14,385 nucleotides of DNA from Hydrogenothermaceae bacterium (GTDB lineage Bacteria; Aquificota; Aquificia; Aquificales; Hydrogenothermaceae): positions 1-14,385 of the forward strand of contig WFXI01000023.1 in NCBI GenBank assembly GCA_015490675.1. The letters are read 5' to 3'. Of this stretch, positions 7,314 through 13,670 are shown piece after piece (the stretch's first letter is position 1; the number at the start of each line of letters is the position of its first letter). Below the pieces are notes generated by a model. The model saw nothing but the letters and a program-made list of their open reading frames with translations, did not search any database and was not told the DNA's origin. The translations under genes were made by a program, and so were the position numbers.

Positions 7314-8301
7314 ATAGAATTTTTATATTTGTATCTTCCAGAAATTTTGAAAGTTCATGAAAGATAGGTTTAGTATTTTTTCCATATCTTCTAGAAAAAT
7401 GAAAAGGAATTAAATTTTTTACATTTGCTGTTTTGGCTATTTCTGCTGTTTGTTTTGTAGTTAAATGGTAAACTTTTGATGCTTGTTCATTGTCTTCTTC
7501 TAAAAATACAGATTCACAGTATAGATAGTCTGAATTTTTAACTAAATTGACTATTTTTTCTATATTTTCTTTAGAACCTAAAACATCAGTTATATATGAG
7601 ATTTTTATCCCTTTTTGGACAAATGTGTATTTTTCTTTTAGAGATTCGTATGTGTGGTATTTACTGCCAATTTTAAATTTTTTATTGATATTTTTAGGAT
7701 TTTCTAAAAATTCTTTCAATTTTCCTATCTCTTTTCCTTTTAGAGGAAGTTCTTTTATTAACTCTTTATTTAGCTTTAATCTATCAGGAAATATAAAACT
7801 ATACCCTAAAACAGGAATTTTATGGTCTAAAACTGCAAATTGAACTTTATAGTTTTCATTTTCAAAAATAATATTTTCTTTAGCTTTTGTTCTTTTTATA
7901 AATTCTTTTTTAAACTTCTTTTTTATGTCAAATTGATAATGATAAAAATATCCATCTTTATACTGTTTTACTAAAAACACAATTTGTGGTTCAAATTCAA
8001 CTAAGTTCCATATATAACCCTGCAATTTGTGATAAATATTTTCAGCAACTGGATGTATGCCAAAAATTTCAACAATTTGCTCTTTACCAAGCTTTAGACG
8101 AAGTAAATAATCAAAACCTATAAAATGATCCATATGGGTATGGGATATAAATATTTTGTTGACTTTTTTAATTAAGCTTCTATCAAGTTTATAGATATTT
8201 CCAATGTCAAAAAGAATGTAGTCTCCAGTATTTTCTACCTGTAAAAAAACTCCTGGGTCTTCGTATCTTTCATTTATTAAATAATGTTTAACTCTAGCCA
8301 A
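7312..8301 (-). CDS. RNase Z-like metallo-beta-lactamase-fold hydrolase
   Basis: This 329-residue protein carries the full RNase Z metal-site pattern, so it probably trims the 3' end of tRNA precursors. HTHMDH at 54-59 gives ligands H54, H56, D58 and H59, with Met where RNase Z normally has Gly. H160 lies in LDHKIPVLGY (158-167), a close match to the RNase Z segment ending in GY. D239 lies in YITD, H279 in HLTTKQTAEIA (the HST motif region), and H301 in PFHFSRRY, which is nearly the RNase Z HFSxRY. A Lys-rich segment at about 171-230 between these motifs could be the tRNA-binding arm or an insertion. The start is TTG, supported by GAGG seven bases upstream. The gene lies 10 bases after comM. 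A different MBL phosphodiesterase remains possible because the N-terminal region diverges from classic RNase Z. Confidence 0.75.
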   Translation of the reverse strand: MARVKHYLINERYEDPGVFLQVENTGDYILFDIGNIYKLDRSLIKKVNKIFISHTHMDHFIGFDYLLRLKLGKEQIVEIFGIHPVAENIYHKLQGYIWNLVEFEPQIVFLVKQYKDGYFYHYQFDIKKKFKKEFIKRTKAKENIIFENENYKVQFAVLDHKIPVLGYSFIFPDRLKLNKELIKELPLKGKEIGKLKEFLENPKNINKKFKIGSKYHTYESLKEKYTFVQKGIKISYITDVLGSKENIEKIVNLVKNSDYLYCESVFLEEDNEQASKVYHLTTKQTAEIAKTANVKNLIPFHFSRRYGKNTKPIFHELSKFLEDTNIKIL

Positions 8302-8308
8302 CTATTAA

Positions 8309-8313
8309 CCTCT
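8309..8313 (-). promoter_or_regulatory. Shine-Dalgarno fixing the TTG start of the RNase Z-like gene
   Basis: AGAGG on the minus strand lies 7 bases before TTG at 8301-8299. It overlaps the TAG stop of comM (8314-8312). The arrangement matches the one in front of the epimerase gene. Confidence 0.65.
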
Positions 8314-9832
8314 AGTTTAGCAGTTCATCATTTATTTTAAAGTTAAATGCTTGAATTATATGAGATTTTTTTACTTCTGGCGAGTTTTCTAAATCTGCAA
8401 TTGTTTGAGAAACTTTTAGTATTTTGTAAAAGCTTCTTCCTGTTAAGTTTGCTCTTTGAGATAGTAATTTTAAAGTATTTTCTGCATCTGGTTCTAAAAT
8501 AATAAATTTATCCACATGTGAGCTATCCATCTGTGCATTGTATTTAATAGGAAGGTCTTTAAATCTTTTTTGTTGAATTTCTATAGCCTGCAGGATTTTT
8601 TCTTTCATTTCTTTAGAAGTTTCTTCTTTGGTATTTTTACTCATAAGTTCATCTAATTTTGGCCTCATTATTTGAACTACTATATCTATTCTATCAAGTA
8701 GTGGTCCTGAAAGTTTTTTCAGATATCTTTTTACTTGATTCTCTGAGCAGACGCATTGTTTTTCTGGGTCTAGTTTATATCCACAAGGGCAAGGGTTGGC
8801 AGTTGCTACAAGTTGAAAATTTGCTGGAAACTCAAATTTTCCATTTGCTCTAGAAATTGTAATTTTTCTATCCTCTAAAGGCTGTCTTAATGCTTCTAAG
8901 GCATTTCTTTTAAACTCTGGAAGTTCATCTAAAAATAAAACTCCATTATGGGCAAGACTAATCTCTCCCGGTTTTGGGTAAGTTCCACCTCCAACCAGTG
9001 CTGTGTCAGAAATAGAGTGATGAACAAATCTCATAGGCTTAAATGCTATTATTGGTTCGTCTAATATTCCTGCAACACTGTATATTTTAGTAGTTTCTAG
9101 AGCTTCATCTAAATTTAAAGAAGGCAGTATTGTTGGTATTCTTTTAGCAAGCATTGTTTTTCCACTTCCGGGAGAACCAATTAACAAAATATTATGAAAA
9201 CCTGCAATGGCTATTTGAATAGCCTTTTTTGCAAGGGTTTGTCCTTTTACATCAGAAAAATCTATATCAAACTGTTTTTCTTTTATAAGCTCTTCAAATT
9301 TTAGTTTTTTAGGTTGTTTTTTTAGGTTTTTATTCAAAGATTCGATAACTTCCTTTAAATGTGAAAATCCATAAATGTTTATACCTTCAATAAAAGATGC
9401 TTCATCTTCATTTTCTAGAGGCACAATTAAATTTTTTATCCCTTTTTCTTTTAAAGATATAGCTATTGGCAAAACTCCATTTATTTTTCTTAATTTTCCA
9501 TCTAAAGAAAGTTCTCCTAAAAATGCAGTATCTTTATCTATCTCGTTTATAATTCCTGCTTGATATAAAATACCTACTGCTATTGGTAAATCATAAATAG
9601 TTCCTTGTTTTGGAATATTTGCAGGTGCAAGATTAACAAGGATTTTTTTTAATGGAAATTTATACCCTGTAGCTTCTATAGCAGACCTTATTCTTTCTTT
9701 ACTTTCTTTTATAGCAGTGTCAGGAAGACCAACAATTAAAAACTGTGGTAAACCTTTAGATAGATTTATTTCTACATCTATCCGAATCCCATCAATTCCT
9801 AAGGTTCCACCACTTTTAATAGTAACTATCAT
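8312..9832 (-). CDS. comM: ComM/YifB family AAA+ ATPase (Mg-chelatase-like)
   Basis: ComM is a hexameric AAA+ helicase that drives branch migration during integration of incoming DNA in naturally transformable bacteria; many other bacteria also carry it. The 506 residues match the family. The N-terminal Lon-protease-like (ChlI) domain covers about 1-165, with VGLPDTAIKESKERIRSAI at 34-52. The AAA+ core has Walker A GSPGSGKT (219-226), Walker B VLFLDE (298-303) and the family-typical SISDTALVGGG. A four-Cys zinc-type cluster follows at C348, C350, C360 and C362 (NPCPCGY then CVC). The C-terminal helical domain includes LTGRSFYKILKVSQTIADL. The ATG overlaps the pyrE stop in an ATGA, and no strong Shine-Dalgarno is visible, so translation is probably coupled to pyrE. 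Substrate-level function is known from Vibrio and Haemophilus, not shown here. Confidence 0.93.
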   Translation of the reverse strand: MIVTIKSGGTLGIDGIRIDVEINLSKGLPQFLIVGLPDTAIKESKERIRSAIEATGYKFPLKKILVNLAPANIPKQGTIYDLPIAVGILYQAGIINEIDKDTAFLGELSLDGKLRKINGVLPIAISLKEKGIKNLIVPLENEDEASFIEGINIYGFSHLKEVIESLNKNLKKQPKKLKFEELIKEKQFDIDFSDVKGQTLAKKAIQIAIAGFHNILLIGSPGSGKTMLAKRIPTILPSLNLDEALETTKIYSVAGILDEPIIAFKPMRFVHHSISDTALVGGGTYPKPGEISLAHNGVLFLDELPEFKRNALEALRQPLEDRKITISRANGKFEFPANFQLVATANPCPCGYKLDPEKQCVCSENQVKRYLKKLSGPLLDRIDIVVQIMRPKLDELMSKNTKEETSKEMKEKILQAIEIQQKRFKDLPIKYNAQMDSSHVDKFIILEPDAENTLKLLSQRANLTGRSFYKILKVSQTIADLENSPEVKKSHIIQAFNFKINDELLN

Positions 9833-10383
9833 TTTTTGCTTAAAAACTCTGACACCTTAAATATTGGATAAAAATTAAATCCTTCTTTTTTAATGTTTTC
9901 TTCTCCACCTTCTTCTCTATCTACAATTGCAATAATTCCAAGAATCTCCAGTCCTGCCTCTTTGGCAACTTTTGCAGCTTTTAAGGAAGAACCAGCTGTA
10001 GTTACAACATCCTCAACAATAAAAACCTTGTCTCCTTCTTTTACATTTCCTTCTATTTGCTTTCCTGTTCCGTGTCCTTTTGGCTCTTTTCTAACTACAA
10101 ATGGTTTGATAGGATTCTTATTTATATAAGAAACCATAGAAGTTGCATAAGAAATCGGGTCAGCCCCAAGAGTTAAACCACCTACAGCATCTGGATTTTT
10201 GTCTTTTATCATTTCATATATTAGATTTCCAATTATATATCCACCTTCAGGGTCTAAAGTTATTGTTCTTAGGTCTAGATAGTATGTGCTTAATTTTCCT
10301 GAAGATAACTTAAAAATTGGTTTATCTGCAACTTTAAGGGATTTTTCTTTAATCAGCTGTTTTAATCTTTCTCTATAATCCAT
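9829..10383 (-). CDS. pyrE: Orotate phosphoribosyltransferase
   Basis: This enzyme converts orotate and PRPP to orotidine 5'-monophosphate, the fifth step of UMP synthesis. The 184 residues are within the family range. The PRPP-binding motif FIVEDVVTTAGSS is at 121-133. The mobile catalytic loop RKEPKGHGTGKQIEG (98-112) contains the expected basic residues and H104. FKLSSGKLSTYYLDLR (24-39) matches the family's N-terminal substrate region. The ATG has AAGGAG with a 5-base spacer. No other pyrimidine-synthesis gene is in the window. It lies 35 bases after the HAD gene and overlaps comM. UMP-responsive control is not apparent in the short spacer. Confidence 0.95.
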   Translation of the reverse strand: MDYRERLKQLIKEKSLKVADKPIFKLSSGKLSTYYLDLRTITLDPEGGYIIGNLIYEMIKDKNPDAVGGLTLGADPISYATSMVSYINKNPIKPFVVRKEPKGHGTGKQIEGNVKEGDKVFIVEDVVTTAGSSLKAAKVAKEAGLEILGIIAIVDREEGGEENIKKEGFNFYPIFKVSEFLSKK

Positions 10384-10418
10384 TTGTTCTCCTTAAATTT
10401 GGAAATATTTACATTATT

Positions 10419-11168
10419 TTACTTTAAAATTTCTAAAAGCTCTTTATCTGAAGAGACTTTATATTTTGTTTTTATATCTTTGTTATGTTGGTTTTCAAAT
10501 AAAATAAAATTAACATTTTTACCTGTTTCTTCATTAAAATTTTCAACCATTTCTTTATCTGCAGAAGTATCTCCTATATAAAAAACAGGCTCCTTATAAC
10601 TTACTTTTTCAAAAAATAGTTTCATAGGATAAGCAGAAGGTTTTCTTAAGTTTGGTTGTGGAATATCATCTTCTGTGATAATTAGATTAAAATATTTATA
10701 AAGGTCAAAATATTTAAAAGAAAAATCTAAATCATCAAAAGGCCTTCCTGTAATTACTCCTGTTTTATCTGCTTTGTTTTTTATTTTTTCTAAAGTTTCC
10801 TTACTTATGATTAATTCTTCTTTAGTCCTGTGTATTTTGTATCTTTCTTCAAAATACTCAACAAGTTCTTCATAATCAGGAAGTTTTATTCCATAAACTA
10901 TTGCAAATTTATAAAAGTCATCTAAGGAAGAAGAAAATTTAGAAAACTCATCTTTGAAATCTTCTAATATTAAACCTGAAGACACATATAAAATACCAGC
11001 TATTGAAGCATCCCAGTCGTTATTTATTTTAAATGTGAACTTAATGTCTCTTAACTCGTCTAAGTTTGCTTCTTTTCCTGTAAAATACTCTACAGTGTCT
11101 TTTATACTGTAATGATAAGATTTAGATACATCTATTAAAACACCGTCAACGTCAAATATTACTATCAT
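10419..11168 (-). CDS. HAD-superfamily (subfamily IA) hydrolase
   Basis: This is a 249-residue cytosolic HAD phosphatase-like protein. Motif I is FDVDGVL, with nucleophile D6 and acid/base D8. Motif II is VITGRP with T140. The motif III Lys is K176 in RKPSAYP, and motif IV is YIGDTSADKEM with D200 and D204, so all four catalytic motifs are intact. A helical cap lies between about 20 and 125. The segment NDWDASIAG at 50-58 is reminiscent of an uncharacterised subfamily IA group seen in archaea and thermophiles. The substrate is unknown; a sugar or nucleotide phosphate is plausible, and proximity to pyrE is only suggestive. Its ATG overlaps the stop of the 36-residue membrane peptide in an ATGA. 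Confidence 0.8.
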   Translation of the reverse strand: MIVIFDVDGVLIDVSKSYHYSIKDTVEYFTGKEANLDELRDIKFTFKINNDWDASIAGILYVSSGLILEDFKDEFSKFSSSLDDFYKFAIVYGIKLPDYEELVEYFEERYKIHRTKEELIISKETLEKIKNKADKTGVITGRPFDDLDFSFKYFDLYKYFNLIITEDDIPQPNLRKPSAYPMKLFFEKVSYKEPVFYIGDTSADKEMVENFNEETGKNVNFILFENQHNKDIKTKYKVSSDKELLEILK

Positions 11169-11275
11169 TGTTTTTTCCTATACTCCTTTAGGTCTTCTAT
11201 AGCAGAACTCCAAGAGAAAAATAATAATAAACTTATAAAAATTCCAAGCAAAATAAAAATAAAAATGTCTATCAT
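11165..11275 (-). CDS. 36-residue single-span membrane peptide, coupled to both neighbours (unrecognised)
   Basis: This frame fills the space between two longer genes. Its ATG (11275-11273) overlaps the TGA of the 89-residue gene, and its own TGA (11167-11165) overlaps the ATG of the HAD gene. Translation gives MIDIFIFILLGIFISLLLFF for residues 1-20, almost wholly hydrophobic. A short polar tail, SWSSAIEDLKEYRKKQ, is likely cytoplasmic. A GGAGG lies about 10 bases upstream of the ATG, inside the preceding gene. The exact four-base overlap at both ends is strong evidence for a real coding sequence despite its length. I do not recognise the family. It may act with the adjacent two-span membrane protein, or serve mainly to couple translation. 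Confidence 0.65.
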   Translation of the reverse strand: MIDIFIFILLGIFISLLLFFSWSSAIEDLKEYRKKQ

Positions 11276-11541
11276 TGTTTTAATTCCTCCTCTATTTTCT
11301 TTGAAAGAGCCCTTAGTTTTCTATCTATAAGATAAGCTCTTGCAATAAGAGGAACAACAAAAGTTACTCCTAATGTTAATAACGATTTTAGAATAAAGTC
11401 ACCCTTTCCATAAAGCATAAAAATTAAAGAAAATATACCTGTCCCTACAGTAAATATTATAAAAACCAAAAGCTTTAACTGCTCAGTTTGAGCTTTGGCA
11501 TATTCAATTTTTGCTTTAATCTCTTCTAAGTCCTTATTCAT
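11272..11541 (-). CDS. Two-span membrane protein, unknown function (89 aa)
   Basis: This is the first gene of the long minus operon. Residues 1-22 (MNKDLEEIKAKIEYAKAQTE) are charged and helical, probably a short coiled coil. Two hydrophobic segments follow: about 24-44 (LLVFIIFTVGTGIFSLIFMLY) and about 51-71 (LKSLLTLGVTFVVPLIARAYL), joined by the short loop GKGDF. A basic then acidic tail (IDRKLRALSKKIEEELKQ) ends the protein. A hairpin topology with both ends in the cytoplasm fits the charges. The ATG has AGGAG with a 6-base spacer. No enzyme motif is visible and I cannot name the family. Its overlap with the 36-residue peptide suggests the two are made together. Confidence 0.7.
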   Translation of the reverse strand: MNKDLEEIKAKIEYAKAQTEQLKLLVFIIFTVGTGIFSLIFMLYGKGDFILKSLLTLGVTFVVPLIARAYLIDRKLRALSKKIEEELKQ

Positions 11542-11566
11542 TTGTATCTCCTAAAACACCAATGAA

Positions 11567-11589
11567 ATTTTACCATATTGGTATAAAAT
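11567..11589. promoter_or_regulatory. Symmetrical back-to-back extended -10 promoters
   Basis: The 80-base divergent spacer contains a near-palindrome centred on TACCATATTGGTA (11571-11583). Read on the plus strand it gives TGGTATAAA (11579-11587), and on the minus strand TGGTAAAAT (11575-11567). Both are extended -10 type elements (TGn plus an AT-rich hexamer) pointing at ychF and at the 89-residue gene. No good -35 boxes are visible. The inverted repeat could also be an operator. Confidence 0.5.
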
Positions 11590-11621
11590 AAATATTCTAA
11601 AAATTTTATAGAGGTTAATTA

Positions 11622-12734
11622 ATGAAACTTAATGTTGGTATAGTTGGGCTTCCAAATGTTGGAAAATCTACTATTTTTAATGCTTTAACGGAAACTGCAA
11701 AAGCTGGAGTTGCAAACTATCCTTTTTGCACAATTGACCCAAATATTGGTATTGTTGATGTTCCAGATGAAAGACTTTATAAACTTGCTGAAATTTCAAG
11801 CTCTAAAAATATAATTCCAGCTACAATAGAGTTTGTAGATATTGCTGGATTGGTTAAAGGAGCTTCTAAAGGAGAAGGGCTTGGAAACCAGTTTTTATCA
11901 AATATTAGAAACGTTTCTGCTATAGCCCATGTTGTTAGATGCTTTGAAGATAGTGATGTAGTGCATGTTGAAGGAGGGGTAAATCCTGTTAGAGATGCAG
12001 AGATAATTGAAACAGAATTAATATTAGCAGACCTACAAACAGTAGAAAAAAGACTTGAGAAGGTAATAAAACCTGCAAAATCTGGAAACAAAGAAGCAAA
12101 ATTTGAGGTTGAAGTCTTAACAAAAGCAAAAGAAATTTTAGAAAATTTACAACCTTTAAGAACTAATTTAGATAAATTTACAGAAGAAGAAATAGACTAT
12201 ATGAAAAAAACTATTTTCCCACTTACAATAAAGCCACTAATGTATGTTGCAAATATTGGAGAAGAAGACCTTCCAGATGGAGAAAACAATCCCCATGTAA
12301 AAGCAATAAAAGAAAAAGCTCAAAAAGAAAATGCACCAGTTGTTGTTTTATGCGGAAAAGTTGAACAAGAACTTATAGAACTACCTAAAGAAGAAAGAGG
12401 AGAGCTACTTGAGGCTTATGGTTTAACAGAACCAGGACTAAATAAAATGATAAGGACAGGATACAACCTTTTAGACCTTATAACCTATTTTACAACAGGA
12501 GAAAAAGAAACTAGAGCATGGACAATAAAAAAAGGAACCAAAGCTCCTCAAGCTGCAGGAGAAATACATTCAGACTTTGAAAGGGGATTTATAGCAGCAG
12601 AGGTAATAAATTACGATGAGCTTATAAAATACGGTTCTATGCAAAAAGCAAAAGAAGCAGGAGCAGTTAGAATTGAAGGAAAAGATTATGTTGTCCAAGA
12701 TGGAGATGTAATGTTATTTAGATTTAATGTATAA
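11622..12734 (+). CDS. ychF: Obg-family GTPase/ATPase YchF
   Basis: YchF (OLA1 in eukaryotes) is a universally conserved ribosome-associated P-loop NTPase that usually prefers ATP and is linked to translation and stress responses. The 370 residues match the family. The P-loop GLPNVGKS is at 9-16, switch I NYPFCTIDPN is at 32-41, and G3 DIAGLVKGASKGEGLGNQFL is at 73-92. The altered G4 motif is NIGE (211-214) in place of NKxD, as expected for YchF. A helical coiled-coil insertion lies at about 125-200, and the C-terminal TGS domain at about 285-368 (TRAWTIKKGTKAPQAAGEIH and following). The ATG has GAGG with a 7-base spacer. It is the first gene of the rightward block and lies 9 bases before ttuA. 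Confidence 0.97.
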   Translation: MKLNVGIVGLPNVGKSTIFNALTETAKAGVANYPFCTIDPNIGIVDVPDERLYKLAEISSSKNIIPATIEFVDIAGLVKGASKGEGLGNQFLSNIRNVSAIAHVVRCFEDSDVVHVEGGVNPVRDAEIIETELILADLQTVEKRLEKVIKPAKSGNKEAKFEVEVLTKAKEILENLQPLRTNLDKFTEEEIDYMKKTIFPLTIKPLMYVANIGEEDLPDGENNPHVKAIKEKAQKENAPVVVLCGKVEQELIELPKEERGELLEAYGLTEPGLNKMIRTGYNLLDLITYFTTGEKETRAWTIKKGTKAPQAAGEIHSDFERGFIAAEVINYDELIKYGSMQKAKEAGAVRIEGKDYVVQDGDVMLFRFNV

Positions 12735-12743
12735 GGAAAAGCT

Positions 12744-13670
12744 ATGCTAAAAAAGAAAACTAAGTGTACAATCTGTAAAACAAAAGGTCTTAAAAATAAA
12801 GCAATTGTTTATCTACCACAGCATAGGCTGGCATTATGTAAAGAACACTATATATCCTGGTTTGAAAAAAGAGTCCAAAAAACAATAGATGAATTCAAAA
12901 TGTTTTCTAAAAATGAAAAAATCCTTGTTGCAGTATCAGGGGGAAAAGACAGTTTAGCTCTGTGGAATGTTTTAACAAAACTTGGATATGAAGCAGATGG
13001 TTTTTATATAAATTTAGGAATTGGCGAATATTCTCAAGATTCAAAAGAAAAAGCTATTAATTTTTCAGAGAAAATAAACAGACCTTTACACATATTAGAT
13101 TTATCCCAAGAAATTGCTACAATTCCACAGTTAAAAGAAATATCTAATAGACCTGCTTGCTCTGCTTGTGGAACAGTAAAAAGATACTATATGAATAAAT
13201 TTGCTAAAGATAACGGCTACAAAGTAATTGCTACAGGGCATAACCTTGATGATGAAGTTGCTGTTTTATTTGGCAATACATTAAGATGGGATATAGACTA
13301 TCTAAAAAGACAATATCCAGTTTTAAAAGAAGAAGAAGGATTTATAAGAAAGGTAAAACCTTTATGTAAAATTACAGAAAAAGAAACAGCTATTTATTCA
13401 TTTTTAAATAATATAGACTATATAGAATACGAATGTCCATTTGCAGAAGGAGCATCTTCAATAGAATATAAAGAGTTTTTAGCAAAACTGGAGGAAAAAC
13501 ATCCAGGAACGAAGTTACAGTTTTACACAAACTTTCTAAAAAAAGTGTATCCTATCTTAAAAAAGGAAGAACAAGAAGAAAAGCATTTAACAAAATGTAA
13601 AATTTGTGGTGAACCTTCTGCGAATGAAATTTGTTCTGTATGCAGGCTAAAACAAAAAGTTGGAGTTTAA
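12744..13670 (+). CDS. ttuA: tRNA-5-methyluridine(54) 2-sulfurtransferase TtuA
   Basis: TtuA thiolates ribothymidine 54 in the tRNA T loop to 2-thioribothymidine, a modification that raises tRNA melting temperature in thermophiles. The N-terminal zinc finger uses C8, C11, C32 and H35. The PP-loop ATP site SGGKDS is at 65-70. The Fe-S cluster Cys residues are C139 and C142 (PACSACG) plus C231 (YECPFAEG); their spacing (3 and 89) equals that of Thermus TtuA C130/C133/C222. The C-terminal zinc finger has C285, C288, C297 and C300. TtcA-type enzymes lack these terminal zinc fingers, which favours TtuA. Sulfur normally comes from the ubiquitin-like carrier TtuB; no ttuB or ttuC is in the window. 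An AAGGA overlaps the ychF stop codon and precedes the ATG, so the two genes are probably cotranscribed. Confidence 0.9.
   Translation: MLKKKTKCTICKTKGLKNKAIVYLPQHRLALCKEHYISWFEKRVQKTIDEFKMFSKNEKILVAVSGGKDSLALWNVLTKLGYEADGFYINLGIGEYSQDSKEKAINFSEKINRPLHILDLSQEIATIPQLKEISNRPACSACGTVKRYYMNKFAKDNGYKVIATGHNLDDEVAVLFGNTLRWDIDYLKRQYPVLKEEEGFIRKVKPLCKITEKETAIYSFLNNIDYIEYECPFAEGASSIEYKEFLAKLEEKHPGTKLQFYTNFLKKVYPILKKEEQEEKHLTKCKICGEPSANEICSVCRLKQKVGV

Noticed and set aside
10384..10581. A 65-codon plus-strand frame starting in the gap between pyrE and the HAD gene
   Set aside because: It mostly mirrors the conserved C-terminus of the HAD gene, including motif IV, and has no Shine-Dalgarno.
11777..12091. 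A 104-codon minus-strand frame opposite ychF
   Set aside because: It is antisense to the conserved G-domain of ychF and its Ser/Thr/Pro-rich translation shows no family signature.
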